This document shows, in pieces, positions 15,589 to 25,801 of a stretch of DNA of 40,241 bases. This DNA is from Candidatus Sulfuritelmatomonas gaucii (GTDB lineage Bacteria > Acidobacteriota > Terriglobia > Terriglobales > Acidobacteriaceae). The position numbers and the translations under genes are program-made. The DNA lies in contig OKRB01000098.1 of the NCBI GenBank assembly GCA_900290245.1, positions 8,935-49,175 of the forward strand, read 5' to 3'. The notes under the pieces are model-generated. The model was given only the letters and a program-made list of their open reading frames with translations. It was not told the origin of the DNA and made no database searches. Each line of letters begins with the position of its first letter. The stretch's first letter is position 1.

Positions 15589-18140
15589 TCATTCAATGCG
15601 CAAGGCCTGCACAGGGTCGATCGAAGCCGCGCGCCGCGCCGGAATGATGCCGGCGATCGCAGCCGCGAGCAACAGCACTCCAATGGCGACGGCCATCACC
15701 GGCACATTCACGCTTGTAATCTCAAAAAGCTGCGACTTCACGTACCGAACACAGAACACCGCGACCGGGACTCCGATGGCGAGACCGGCGGCTGCCTGTA
15801 GCATGGCTCCGCGCATGATCATTGCGATAACGCGGCTGCGCGCCGCTCCAAGCGCCATGCGGACACCGATCTCCGGCGTGCGGCGGACCGCGGTATAGGC
15901 TGTAACGCCATAAAGGCCGATGGCGGCGAGCACCAGCGCAAGCAAGCCGAAGAGGGAAGTGAGACGCGCGATCAGCCGCTCTTCGATGAAGCGGTCGTCA
16001 ATCTGCTGCTGGAAGGTTTGGAACTTCACGATCGTGAGGTTCGGGTTGATGCTCGCCAGGGTGCTGCTCACAATCTTTTCAAAGCCGGGAATCGGGCGGC
16101 TGGTCTGAATGACCAGTGCGCCGGCGTACATGGATTGGTCTTTGTCGATGGAAAAGTTAGGATCGTTGGCGCTGCCGGCACGCTGCGTGAGCGGTAGAAA
16201 GTACATGGCGTGGTTTCTCCAGTAGACGCTTGTGTAGGTGGTGTCCTCCACCACGCCCACGATCTCATGTGCTCCATCCATGCCGGCGTGGCCGGGGCCG
16301 GAAAAACCAAAACGATGCCCGATCGGGTTGCGGTTGCCGAAGAACTGCTTGGCGAATTCTCGATTGACGACGGCGACCGGTGGCGCATTCAGCGTGTCCT
16401 GCCGTGTGAAGGCGCGGCCCATCACCACGTGGGTGCCGACCGAATCAAAATACTCAGAAGTGGCTTTCACCCAGGATGCGCCTTTGTTCAGGTCCGGCTC
16501 GCCCTGAACCTTTACACCCGATCCCCAGTTGTTATCCTCCATTGGTGTGTAAGTGGCGAGGCCAACTTTCAGAACGCTGGGTATCGCGTGGAAGCGGTCC
16601 ACGATGGTCTGGTAGAGGGGCTCGACTTCTGTGTTCTTGTAGCCGGCAGCCTGCGGATTGATGTGCGCGATGTAGCGATTCGTCGCATCCAGTTTCATGT
16701 CCACGTTCTCGGCCTTGTTGAGGCTCTCGGCAAACAAACCCGCGGCAACCAGCAGCACTAGCGAGAGCGCGGCCTGCAGCACAACAAGTACGCGCTGCAT
16801 CCACGATGCTCCGTGCGCGGTCGTACGTGCGTTTGAGCGCAGAGCTTCAGCGGGCTGCGTGCGCGCGGCCATCAGCGCCGGCGCAAGGCCAAACAGGATC
16901 CCCGTCACCAGCGAAAGCGCAAAGGCAAAGCCGATGACCAGCGGCGAAGGCGAAGCCGTGACCGGCATGTCGTGCTGATTCGGAAAGGCGAGCGCCAGCA
17001 GCGCGTGCGCCCCCAGAAAAGAGAGAGCGAGGCCCAGCAGGCCGCCCATACCCGCAAGCAAAATGCTCTCCGTAAGAAGCTGGCGCACAATACGGCCGCG
17101 CTGTGCGCCAAGAGCTGCGCGGATGGAAAGCTCCGCGCGGCGGCTCATGCCGCGCACCAGCAGCAGGTTGGCGACATTGGCGCAGGCGACCAGAAGCACC
17201 AGCGCGGTGATCCATTGCAGCAGTTTCAGGTGGTCCTTGTAACCGTCCTGCATGTTCTGGATGCCGCCGCCGCCGGGAGTGAGCACCACATGGGTGCGGG
17301 GCAGAGCCTTCTGCGCGCGCTGATCGGTAAATGTCTTGAGCGGCGCAAACTCATTCTTGAGCAGTGTGCTGGCCTTGGCCTGGAGGGCCGGCAGGGAAGT
17401 TCCCGGCTTAATGCGGCCGATAATGTAGGCCCATTGCGTGTCGGGATCGGTGAAGTACGGTGCGCCAATAACTTCATCCATCGAATTCATAGGAAGGAAG
17501 TACTTGGGCGGATTGGTATCGATGCGGTCCCCGTAAAATCCTTTTGGCGCAATCCCAATAATTGTGACCGGCTGGTATTGATGTAAAACGCGCTTCCCAC
17601 GACGCTCTTGTCGCCTGCATAATCCTGCTGCCATGCGTCGTAGCTCATCACGGCGGTAATGGGTGCGCCCTTCTGGTCGTCGGCATCCACAAAGAGCCGG
17701 CCCGCCGCCGGAGAAAGACCAAAGACACGGAAGTAATTGCCCGAGACGAGGGTTCCCATGACCGACTTCGCTATAGTCTGGGGTCCGGCGCGGCGCACGG
17801 TGATGGGCCGCCAGGCGTAGCCAGACTCCATCGCGGCCAGCTCTTCAAACTCCGGCAGGTTCTTCTTGAACATGAAATAGGTGTCGGTGGCAAAAAGCGA
17901 GTAGTCCCCGTTATCGTGCCAGCCGCCGTTGACGCAGCAGTCGTCTTCGTCGCCGATGCGGATGAGGGTTTTGGGATCGGTTGCCGGCAGGTTATGCAGC
18001 AGGATGGCATTGACAAGCGTGAAGATGGCCGAGTTGGCGCCGATGCCGAGCGCGAGCGTGAGCAGCACCGTAACAGTGAACCCCAGTGCCTTGCGCCACT
18101 GCCGGAATGCATAACCCAGATCCCGAAGCAGAACTCTCAT
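15589..18140 (-). pseudogene. ADOP-type duplicated MacB/FtsX permease, interrupted by a 1-bp frameshift
   Basis: The first frame starts MRVLLRDLGYAFRQWRKALG at 18140, followed by the first helix (VTVLLTLALGIGANSAIFTL) and a MacB periplasmic domain to SAFYINT near 17581. The sequence continues in another frame as QPVTIIGIAPKGFYG. One missing C in ACC(C)AGCC around 17578-17582 explains the break; with it restored, 2553 bp code for 850 residues, the normal ADOP length. Two FtsX modules follow (LLQWITALVLLVACANVANL, RGMSRRAELSIRAALGA; later LTSLFGLLALVLAAIGLYGV, RTPEIGVRMALGA), ending SIDPVQALRIE. ADOP proteins resemble MacB-type transport or stress permeases without an attached ATPase; their role is poorly known. 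The regulator gene upstream on the same strand probably controls it. Pseudogene or sequencing error cannot be decided here. Confidence 0.9.
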
Positions 18141-18259
18141 CGCCTGGCCTCCACACGCGTCGGCTTCCAATCTCAAAAAGCATGCCACGTGCCAAAGGAA
18201 TTGTCTGCTTGCTCTTGAAATAAACCGGTCAGCGATCCACCGGTTCTTCCGCTACTCGC

Positions 18260-19675
18260 CTAATGCATGGTTGCATAAACCCGGTACGCTTCGATGGTGA
18301 CTGTCAGCGGTGTTCCTCTCACCTGCGAAGTCTTGAGCAGCACTTCGAAGTAAGGAAGGCTCGCGGCATGAAGCGTCTCGCGAAACGCGGAGAATTGATT
18401 GCCTGAAAGGAAGTCGCCGGCAGCTTCAGTCGCCTCGGCTGAAGTGCCCTCGATCAGCAGCACCTTTCCATCCTGGCCGGGATTGGGCAAAAACGCGACC
18501 ACGCAATATCCCACCGAGTCGCTTGACTCGTAGAGAGGCTGTTCGCTCGCCTGCGGCGCGCGATTGGTCACGGTGGTGACGCCAAAGCCCTCGAACTTCG
18601 TGTTCTCGATGAAATTCAGCCGGCCTTCAAAAAGTTCCACCCAGGGATTGGAAACCCGGCCGCCGATCAGAATCACGTTGTCCTGCTTGATGAGCGCAGG
18701 CATGTACTGGCGCGCGCTATACAAGTGGACGTTCTTTCCCTGCGGATCGAGCGCCAGGATGCGATGCGCCAGCTTGAATTCGCTGGTGTTTCCCAGGCTC
18801 TTGGTGGCAATCATGCTCTGGATGAATCGTGTTTCGGCGCTCGAGCCTGTGGTTGCCGGCGGCTCGAGATAGCTGCGGTTCAGATATCCATAAAACGGCG
18901 TGGTCTGCCTGCTGATCTGCTCGATCAGAAGATAGGAGTCGTCGCTGAGCACGACGTCCGTGTCGCGGTTTGTGTCGAAGAAGTTGGACCAAAGCGCCGC
19001 CGCCGCGGGCTGCGCCTTCCATGGCGTGAGCGACAGGCGGGCAAGGGCCAGCGATTGGTTCGCATCATGCAACCGGATCCACAACGCTGCGCAGCAACCC
19101 GCCAGCGCGACAACGACAACTGCGGCGGCCACGGGCAGCGCGAGTTTTCTGGCGCGATCCGTGGGCGGCGCGATCTCATTCCGCGCTTCGCGTGCGGTGG
19201 AGGGTAGCGCTTTGCCTGGCGCGACGCCGACTGAAATATCGCTTTCCTTCGGGTTCTGATCCGTTTGATTTCCCGCGAGGACCGGCGCCGCCGGAAGGGA
19301 GCGTGGGCTGAAGACCGGCCTGTAACTGCCCAGCGCCACGGTGATCACGGTATCTTCCTGCTTGCCTTCAGTGGAGAAGTAGTTTTCGAGCTTCTTGCGC
19401 AGGTGTGCCATCTGCACGCGAACAATATTGTCATCGAGGGGATTGAAATCGCTGCGCCGCCCCAGGACTTGGTGTGCGATGTCGAATTCGTGAATCGGCT
19501 CTTCTGGATTCAGAATTGATTGGCGAACGATGAAGAGCAGCATATCGCGAAGTTGCGTCGCCCGATAGATTCCCGGGCTGCGCGCGACCCTCTCAGCCAG
19601 CTTCCATCGCGGGTTATTCTGAAGAAGTGAAGCTTCCTCTTCGATCCCGACCCCGTTTTTGCGATTCCCGGCCAC
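18260..19675 (-). CDS. Membrane-anchored winged-helix regulator
   Basis: 471 residues from a GTG at 19675 (AGGA 9 nt upstream). Residues 25-120 form a DNA-binding-like winged helix of a type common in Acidobacteriota: LRDMLLFIVRQSI, then IAHQVLGRRSDFNPLDDNIV and RVQMAHLRKKLENYF, then VALGSYRPVF as the wing. A Pro/Ala-rich linker leads to one membrane helix (about 177-200, LALPVAAAVVVVALAGCCAALW) and an extracytoplasmic domain of about 270 residues. That domain (WSNFFDTNRDTDVVLSD, NVILIGGRVSNPWVELFEG) may sense a ligand or bind a partner. The layout is like CadC: an outside sensor on an inside DNA-binding domain. It lies 119 bp upstream of the ADOP permease on the same strand. A good promoter is visible at 19701-19730. 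Confidence 0.8.
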   Translation of the reverse strand: MAGNRKNGVGIEEEASLLQNNPRWKLAERVARSPGIYRATQLRDMLLFIVRQSILNPEEPIHEFDIAHQVLGRRSDFNPLDDNIVRVQMAHLRKKLENYFSTEGKQEDTVITVALGSYRPVFSPRSLPAAPVLAGNQTDQNPKESDISVGVAPGKALPSTAREARNEIAPPTDRARKLALPVAAAVVVVALAGCCAALWIRLHDANQSLALARLSLTPWKAQPAAAALWSNFFDTNRDTDVVLSDDSYLLIEQISRQTTPFYGYLNRSYLEPPATTGSSAETRFIQSMIATKSLGNTSEFKLAHRILALDPQGKNVHLYSARQYMPALIKQDNVILIGGRVSNPWVELFEGRLNFIENTKFEGFGVTTVTNRAPQASEQPLYESSDSVGYCVVAFLPNPGQDGKVLLIEGTSAEATEAAGDFLSGNQFSAFRETLHAASLPYFEVLLKTSQVRGTPLTVTIEAYRVYATMH

Positions 19676-20057
19676 AATTCCATGTCCTGTTGGTGCGGTG
19701 ATTATCCTCGACCCGACGAACGATTGACAAGAAAAATCCGGGATCAGGCCGTTTAAACCGCTGATTTAAAAAGTTCTTAACGTAAAATTTTCGCTAAGAG
19801 CGCTACCGTAGCATTAAATTGACTGTCCATGGATCAGTGCGCTCAGCAACAGTAAATGGGCCGGTCAAACCATGGGCCCGAACTCTTCCCGTTTAATCAC
19901 CGCTCTATTGCGGCTTCCAAACGAACCGGCTTTTTATCGATCGCTCACGGCCGCCAACAGGCCGCGATTTTGACGAGAAAAAATCGGTGTCGTGGGATTC
20001 CAACTCCACAGCACATCTCGTCCGGCCCAACCGTTTTTTCCTCAGGAGGATTTTCAG
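19676..20057. other. Divergent intergenic region regulator / TonB-dependent receptor
   Basis: 382 bp, AT-rich in the middle (19750-19830). It holds the regulator's promoter, the 8-bp palindrome GTTTAAAC (19751-19758), the 11-bp palindrome GCTACCGTAGC (19802-19812) and the receptor's ribosome site AGGAGGA (20044-20050). I cannot assign a clear promoter for the receptor. Confidence 0.6.
19701..19730 (-). promoter_or_regulatory. Promoter for the winged-helix regulator
   Basis: On the minus strand TTGTCA (19730-19725) and GATAAT (19706-19701) are 18 bp apart; each matches the sigma-70 consensus at five of six positions. The start of transcription would fall about 20 nt before the GTG at 19675. 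Confidence 0.65.
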
Positions 20058-23000
20058 ATGAAGAACTTAGCCAGCACTCTGATGACGCACAGGAATTTTC
20101 TCGAGAGCCGTCCATTCCGAGCGATCGCGTTTCTGCTCGCAGCGGCGATTCTCGCCATTCCGGCCTCAATGCCCGGCTTCGGCCAGGGTATTACCGGATC
20201 GATTACCGGAACCGTCACCGACCCCAGCGGAGCGGTCGTCGCCGGGGCCACGGTGACGGTGCGAAATGTCGACACCAACGCAGCGAGAATCGAGACAACT
20301 TCCGACGCGGGATCATACACAATTACGCAGTTGCCTCCCGGCCACTACGCGGTGAAGGTCGACAAGACCGGATTCAAGACCTATAACCAAAGCGGCATCA
20401 CCCTGGTGATCGACCAGGTGGCGCAGATCAATGCGCAATTGGCAGTGGGCTCTGAAGCGCAGAATATTGAGGTCACCAGCACCGGTCCGGTGATCCAGAC
20501 TGAAGATTCATCGGTCGGCCAGGTGATCGACAGCCAGTCCATTCAAAACACGCCGCTCAATGGGTGGCTGAGCGTGATGGGATTGATTGCGCTTTCGCCG
20601 GGTGTGCAGGGTGTCGGCGCGCAGGACCAGCTTGCGGTGCGCGGCTTGACCTATGCAGTCGGCACTGGCAGCCGCAACGCCTACGGCGGCCTCGGGTCCA
20701 CCTTGGATGGCGTAATCAACAAAGAAGTCACCCTGCAGCGCTCCGAGCCGGAGGTTCCGTCGCTTGATGCGCTTTCTCAATTCAAGGTGCTCACGACAGG
20801 CGCGCCGGCGGAATTCAACGAGCCTTCGCAAGTGATTGTTGTGACCGCCGGCGGCACGAACCAATATCACGGCGAGCTGCTGTGGTACAATCGCTCGAAA
20901 GGTACCGCCGCCAAGACTTACTTCGGCGGATCATCGAAGCGCCCATACTACGAAAGAAACGAATATGGCGGAAATTTCGCCGGGCCGATTACGATTCCCG
21001 GTCTCTATAACGGAAAAAACCGCTCGTTTTTCTTTGTGGCGTTTGAGGGATTCCGCCTGAACCAGTCGGCAAACGTCAACAGCCAGGAGCCCACGTTGCT
21101 GGAACGGCAGGGTATCTTCACGGAATTCAGCCAGCCGATTATTAATCCAGCAACGGGCCTGGCGTTCTCGGGCCAGCAGATTCCCACCGGCCAGCAGAAC
21201 CAGGTCTCGCTCAAATTGCTCAACCTGCTTTATCCCATGCCCACCGCCAGCGGAACAGGAACCAACACTTTCGAGCTGGTTCCTTACACCAGCCAGGCCA
21301 AGCGGTTCTCGCTCCGTGTCGATCACAAGCTCAGCGACAAGGACCAGATCCGCGGCACGTTCATGGAGGCGCTCTACGGGCCCAACCCCGACGTGGGCGC
21401 ATCCAGCCTGCAAGGCGGATTTTCAGGCGACGGTGAGCACAACACCAACACCATTCTCGGCTGGACGCACACCATCTCGCCGACGCTGCTCATCGACACC
21501 TACGCCTCCTACTTCCATTTGCCCATTTATCGGACTCCGCAGAATGTCGGCACCAAGTGGGAGTCAATCATTCCGGGTTTGAGCTCGCAGCTCATTGAAG
21601 GCGCGCCGCAAATCAGCATCACCAACATTACCTCGGTCGCTGAGCAGGGATCGAAAGATCTCGAGCAGGTGATCCAGGCCAACACCGCAGTCACCAAGGT
21701 GCTTGCACGTCACACCATCAAGACGGGCTTCTCCTACGTGTACGACAACCACTGGAACGACTCCGCGACCACCCCACAGCGCGGTTCCTACAGCTTCAAT
21801 GGCCAATACACCCAAGGCACCCAAGCCAACTCCTCAGGCGCTCCATGGGCGTTCGCTGATTTTCTGCTCGGCGTTCCGGCTACAACTGGACAGGGTACTC
21901 CGGGCAACTTTATCACGCGCAACATCTCGAGCCAGTATGCGGCTTACGTGCAGGACGACTGGAAGGTCGCGCCCAAACTGACGATCAACATGGGTCTACG
22001 CTACGATCTGCAATGGTTCGAACCCGGTCCGTACGGCGAGTTTTCTCTCTACGTGCCCTCGCTATCAAAGGTCGTCGTCTTCGGCAATTCGTATCCATCT
22101 GGCGCAATCGCGTCCTACGTCAACTCGCTTTCTGCGTCGAACCTGATGGCACTTTCGTCGTCTGCAGGGATTTCGAACAACCCCTTTAGCTTCCTGGGCC
22201 GGCCCGATAAGAACTTTGCTCCGCGCTTTGGGTTCGCCTACCAGGTCATGCCGAACACCGTTGTGCGCGGCGCCTTCGGCATCTATTTCAACCTGCTTCC
22301 CGCTTCTTACATGGGCGCCATGTTTGGAACGTTGCCGTTTGAGGCCTCGCAAACGTTCACCAATTCGAAGACGTACGCGTCGGCATTCACAATGAGCAAT
22401 CCGTTTTCAGCGACGGGGACCTTTAGCGCGAATCCGTCAGTAAACGCGGAACATGCTTTAGTCACTCCGTACACCGAGGAGTACAACCTCGCAGTCGAGC
22501 ACCAGTTCCCGGGCGCGCTCGATGTTCGCATTGGTTATGTGGGTCAGCACAACCTCAAGCAGAACAACGCCAGTGGATCGGGCACGACCGCGCCAAATAT
22601 CAACCTGGCTGACCCGCCGATCGTTGGGTCCACGGTGCAGAGCACCAACCTGCACCAACCCTTCGCGTCGATACCGTTAAACGTGGATCCGATCTTCCAC
22701 AGCACGATGAATTCGCTCCAGGTAGGCGTGCATAAGCAATACACGCGCGGCCTTGCCTTTGGCGCGGAGTACCAATGGACACGCGTCCTCGGAACGGAAA
22801 ATGTTGAGGATCCTTCCGGCCAGCACCCTCAGGACTCCTACGGCCCCATCGCAGGTATCACCCCGCAGGTGCTCCAGGTCAACTATTCCTATATGCTGCC
22901 GCTCGGCAAGGGCCACGCGCTCTTTGGCAGTGCCGGCGACGTCACCAACAAATTCATCACCGGCTGGCAGATTTCCGGCATCACCGACGCACAAACGGGA

Positions 23001-23477
23001 CAACCGTTCTCCGTCTCTTACTCTGCCCCGGGCTCGCCGGTAGGTTTGGTAAGCGGCCGCGCCAACCAGGTTGGGAATCCATACCAGAGCGGCACCATCT
23101 CCGCCAATTCGTCTTGCACGCCGCCCGCCGGCAACACGAAAACCCACACTCAATGGTTCAACTCCTGCGCGTTCGTTGCTCCGCCGACCTACGTGTCGAA
23201 CGGCGTCACTTACGCCACCTACGGAACTTCGCAATACGACATGCTCCGCGGTCCCCGCTTCCAGGATTGGGATATGAGCCTGCAGAAAAACATCCCGTGG
23301 CACGATCACTACAACCTGCAATTGCGGGCCGACTCCTTCAACGTATTCAACCATCCGAACTTCGGTACGCCCAACGCAAACATTTCCAACTCGAACAAAG
23401 GCACGATCACCGGAATTTCGGGTACGCCAAGCTACGAGCAGCGTACGCTCGAGTTTGCGACGAAGTTCAACTTCTAA
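20058..23477 (+). CDS. TonB-dependent receptor, Oar-like, with N-terminal carboxypeptidase-regulatory domain
   Basis: 1139 residues from the ATG at 20058, preceded by AGGAGGA with an 8-nt spacer; a longer frame from 19992 lacks a ribosome site. Signal peptide to about residue 43 (FLLAAAILAIPASMPGFGQ). Residues 45-140 form a carboxypeptidase-regulatory-like beta sandwich (ITGSITGTVTDPSGAVVAGA, YTITQLPPGHYAVKVDKTGF). A plug domain follows (SVGQVIDSQSIQNTPLNG, YGGLGSTLDGVINKEVTLQR) and then a large barrel with paired strands such as FSLRVDHKLSDKDQIRGTFM and YVQDDWKVAPKLTINMGLRY. It ends in Phe (FATKFNF), as outer membrane barrels do. In Acidobacteriota such receptors import large substrates, often glycans or peptides, with TonB energy. 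The next gene probably codes for the matching secreted enzyme. Confidence 0.93.
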   Translation: MKNLASTLMTHRNFLESRPFRAIAFLLAAAILAIPASMPGFGQGITGSITGTVTDPSGAVVAGATVTVRNVDTNAARIETTSDAGSYTITQLPPGHYAVKVDKTGFKTYNQSGITLVIDQVAQINAQLAVGSEAQNIEVTSTGPVIQTEDSSVGQVIDSQSIQNTPLNGWLSVMGLIALSPGVQGVGAQDQLAVRGLTYAVGTGSRNAYGGLGSTLDGVINKEVTLQRSEPEVPSLDALSQFKVLTTGAPAEFNEPSQVIVVTAGGTNQYHGELLWYNRSKGTAAKTYFGGSSKRPYYERNEYGGNFAGPITIPGLYNGKNRSFFFVAFEGFRLNQSANVNSQEPTLLERQGIFTEFSQPIINPATGLAFSGQQIPTGQQNQVSLKLLNLLYPMPTASGTGTNTFELVPYTSQAKRFSLRVDHKLSDKDQIRGTFMEALYGPNPDVGASSLQGGFSGDGEHNTNTILGWTHTISPTLLIDTYASYFHLPIYRTPQNVGTKWESIIPGLSSQLIEGAPQISITNITSVAEQGSKDLEQVIQANTAVTKVLARHTIKTGFSYVYDNHWNDSATTPQRGSYSFNGQYTQGTQANSSGAPWAFADFLLGVPATTGQGTPGNFITRNISSQYAAYVQDDWKVAPKLTINMGLRYDLQWFEPGPYGEFSLYVPSLSKVVVFGNSYPSGAIASYVNSLSASNLMALSSSAGISNNPFSFLGRPDKNFAPRFGFAYQVMPNTVVRGAFGIYFNLLPASYMGAMFGTLPFEASQTFTNSKTYASAFTMSNPFSATGTFSANPSVNAEHALVTPYTEEYNLAVEHQFPGALDVRIGYVGQHNLKQNNASGSGTTAPNINLADPPIVGSTVQSTNLHQPFASIPLNVDPIFHSTMNSLQVGVHKQYTRGLAFGAEYQWTRVLGTENVEDPSGQHPQDSYGPIAGITPQVLQVNYSYMLPLGKGHALFGSAGDVTNKFITGWQISGITDAQTGQPFSVSYSAPGSPVGLVSGRANQVGNPYQSGTISANSSCTPPAGNTKTHTQWFNSCAFVAPPTYVSNGVTYATYGTSQYDMLRGPRFQDWDMSLQKNIPWHDHYNLQLRADSFNVFNHPNFGTPNANISNSNKGTITGISGTPSYEQRTLEFATKFNF

Positions 23478-23515
23478 CATTCACCCTCCTCACACTGCCA
23501 ACGCGGCGGCTCAAT

Positions 23516-23537
23516 GCCGCTCCCGCAAGGGAGCGGC
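23516..23537 (+). promoter_or_regulatory. Intercistronic hairpin between receptor and downstream gene
   Basis: GCCGCTCCC, loop GCAA (a GNRA tetraloop) and GGGAGCGGC make a perfect 9-bp stem. No T-run follows, so it is not a standard terminator. It may stabilise the receptor mRNA or lower read-through into the next gene. Confidence 0.6.
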
Positions 23538-23598
23538 CTGGGCCGCAGCACTTGCTTCCAAACCGCCTTCTTGCGAACGATAGCTGGACCAGGTAACC

Positions 23599-25137
23599 AT
23601 GAAACGCTTAATCCAAATCGGAACAATGCTGTCGCTTTTCGCAATTGCTTTCGCAGCCGCGGCCTTTGCTGCGCCGCGTCATCCCAACATCGCCTCGCTC
23701 AGCAAGAACAGCCGCGAGATTTTCCTCACTGCGATGCAGTGGGGCGACGAGTCCTACGACTCGCAGGCAAAGCTGTGCCGCATGCCGACGTCACCGCAGT
23801 ATGCTGAGGCGCATCTGCCGGCCCACCTCGCGGTCCGCGAGTCGAGCTGGTATGCCGTCGGCCTTCTGCTTCGCGACGGCTCTGGAGATCGCCAACGCGC
23901 CGCGCAGATCCTCGACACCGTGCTCAATGCGCAGTATCACGAGCCTGGCAAGCCGTGGGATGGAACCTTTCGCCGCACTCCCACCGAACCGGAGCCGGGC
24001 ACGAACGCCGAGATGTGGCGCGCCTACGACCCCAACTGGCGCGAGTTCATTGGCACTACCTTCGCGTTGATCCTCACCGAGTATCCCGATCGCATTTCTC
24101 CCGAGTTGCGCCAGCGCATGATCGACGCCATCGATTACGCCATTGCCGGCGAAATGAAACAGGGACGCCTGGCGCCGACCTATACCAACATCTCCCTGAT
24201 GTACGGCTTCCTTTGGGATTTTGCGGCCGTGCGCGGAGGCAAGCCGGAGTGGACTGCGCAGGCCGAGCAATGGCAAACAACCACCTACGATCTCTATAAG
24301 CAGCACGACGCATTCTGGGAGTACAACTCGCCGACTTACTCGGGAGTCGACATCTATGGCCTCGCGCTTTGGCGCGACAATGGATTTACTCCCCTCATGC
24401 GCAAGCGCGGCGAGGAGATGGAAGCGGGATTGTGGCGCGCCACGGCTGACCTCTACAACGCCAGCCTTCGCAACATCTCGGGGCCCTTCGATCGCGCCTA
24501 TGGAATGGATATGCAGAGCTATGTGAGCGTGATGGGCCTGTGGCTGCGCACCATTCTCGACTCGGACCATGCGCCGCTCTGCAACTTCGATCCGCCTGTC
24601 GATCATGTCCCCGATTTGTGGTTTGCGCCGCTCATCGTTGTCCTCGACACAAAAATCCCTCCTGACGCAATCGCAAAGTTCAGTCATTTCCCCGGCCCGC
24701 ATCGAGTCCACCGGCCAATCGCCGACCAGCGCGTTGCCACCGCGTGGCTCGACAAGGATGTGATCTACGGGGGAGAGATCACCGGGCATTCACGCGACGT
24801 GGATGCGCGCAGCCAGTTTCACCCGGTCACCGTGCAATGGCAGGCGCCGAACGGCAAAATCGGGTGGATTCAACTCACGCGATGCCCGCCAATCGACGCT
24901 TCTGCAGACAAATCCGGAATCACGATCTCCGCGGCAGGGGATGTGAGCTTTCGCCTCAGCGCGCCGAACGTCGCCTCTGCCCAGGTAACCGGCGACCAAT
25001 GGAGTTTGCCCGGCCTCATCGTCCGCGTGAAATCGGACGCGCACAGCTTCACGTCTGCGCAGCACGGGCCATTTCTCGATGTGGAGTACAAGGGCATCAC
25101 GAGGATGACCTTGACCATGGCACGTCCCGGCGAATGA
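23599..25137 (+). CDS. Secreted (alpha/alpha)-toroid protein, possible glycan-active enzyme
   Basis: 512 residues. A signal peptide (IQIGTMLSLFAIAFAAAAFA) is cleaved near APRHP. The body is helical, with RESSWYAVGLLLRDGSGDRQ, RAAQILDTVLNAQY, AYDPNWREFIGTTFALILTE, APTYTNISLMYGFLWDFAAV and FWEYNSPTYSGVDIYGLALW. These resemble a family of (alpha/alpha) toroid proteins seen in several bacteria and fungi, related in fold to glycan lyases and hydrolases. The last 140 residues look beta-rich (VTVQWQAPNGKIGWIQL, VSFRLSAPNVASAQVTG), like the C-terminal sandwich of heparinase-type lyases. No catalytic residues can be named with confidence. It lies 121 bp after the TonB-dependent receptor on the same strand, which suggests a shared uptake and degradation role. 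Fold is inferred from pattern only. Confidence 0.65.
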   Translation: MKRLIQIGTMLSLFAIAFAAAAFAAPRHPNIASLSKNSREIFLTAMQWGDESYDSQAKLCRMPTSPQYAEAHLPAHLAVRESSWYAVGLLLRDGSGDRQRAAQILDTVLNAQYHEPGKPWDGTFRRTPTEPEPGTNAEMWRAYDPNWREFIGTTFALILTEYPDRISPELRQRMIDAIDYAIAGEMKQGRLAPTYTNISLMYGFLWDFAAVRGGKPEWTAQAEQWQTTTYDLYKQHDAFWEYNSPTYSGVDIYGLALWRDNGFTPLMRKRGEEMEAGLWRATADLYNASLRNISGPFDRAYGMDMQSYVSVMGLWLRTILDSDHAPLCNFDPPVDHVPDLWFAPLIVVLDTKIPPDAIAKFSHFPGPHRVHRPIADQRVATAWLDKDVIYGGEITGHSRDVDARSQFHPVTVQWQAPNGKIGWIQLTRCPPIDASADKSGITISAAGDVSFRLSAPNVASAQVTGDQWSLPGLIVRVKSDAHSFTSAQHGPFLDVEYKGITRMTLTMARPGE

Positions 25138-25267
25138 AAAGACGCGTCAGCGAACGACAGCCCTCCCCCGCCAAACAGAAACTCGCCGGGCCATGGAGAT
25201 TTCCGGAACACACGTTGGCCTGCTTTACTAAAGCGTTATAGCCGGCGGCCTGTAGAATGAGCGAATC

Positions 25268-25801
25268 ATGGAAATCGCTCAGGCGCAGAAGGATGTTCGC
25301 GATACCTTCCTCGGTGGATTCGCCGGTCAGCTTGTTTCGGCCGCGATGTAGGGCGCATCGGCGGCAGTGTGCACATGGCACTCCTTCCATCTGGCAGAGA
25401 TCGTCCTTGTTGTCGGCTGCTTTTTCATTTTTCCCCTGACCCAGTTGCTGTTGCGTAGCATGGGCCATGCCTATGCGCTTCCCAATGGTCACCCCATGAA
25501 TGCGCTCGGTATCCAGGTAGCCTTCACTGTGGGGCTCACGCTGCCCGTCTTGATCGGCATCGCGGCTCTTCGTCCTGCCTGGTTCTACCCGGCTGTCATG
25601 ATCGTGGTGGGAGCACATTATCTGCCGTTCGTCTTCATGTACGGCATGTGGCAGTTCGCCGGCCTGTGTGCAGTCCTGGTGGCAAGCGGCGTCGCGATTG
25701 GCATGTACCTGCCTACCCCTCTCAGTTTCGGCGCGTGGCTGACAGCAGCGCTCCTTTTTCTCTTCGCCTTCGTCGGCCGGCAGGTTGCGCGCCGCACCTA
25801 G
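25268..25801 (+). pseudogene. DUF7010-like membrane protein with in-frame TAG
   Basis: The frame from ATG 25268 reads MEIAQAQKDVRDTFLGGFAG, QLVSAAM, then TAG (25349-25351), then continues in the same frame to 25801: GASAAVCTWHSFHLAEIVLV, FFIFPLTQLLLRSMGHAY, NALGIQVAFTVGLTLPVLIG and more, 177 codons in all. Start, length and helix pattern match small DUF7010-type membrane proteins, in which the N-terminal segment is continuous with the rest. TAG could be one base from TGG (Trp). Translation restarting at ATG 25367 would give only 144 residues without the N-terminal segment. Function of the family is unknown. Either a real nonsense mutation or a base-call error. Confidence 0.75.

Noticed and set aside
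19802..19812. GCTACCGTAGC as a LacI-type operator
   Set aside because: An 11-bp palindrome can occur by chance, the LacI-type spacing is wrong and no LacI gene is in the window.
22677..23480. 267-codon open frame antisense to the TonB-dependent receptor 3' end
   Set aside because: It lies fully inside the barrel-coding region and shows low-complexity shadow composition.
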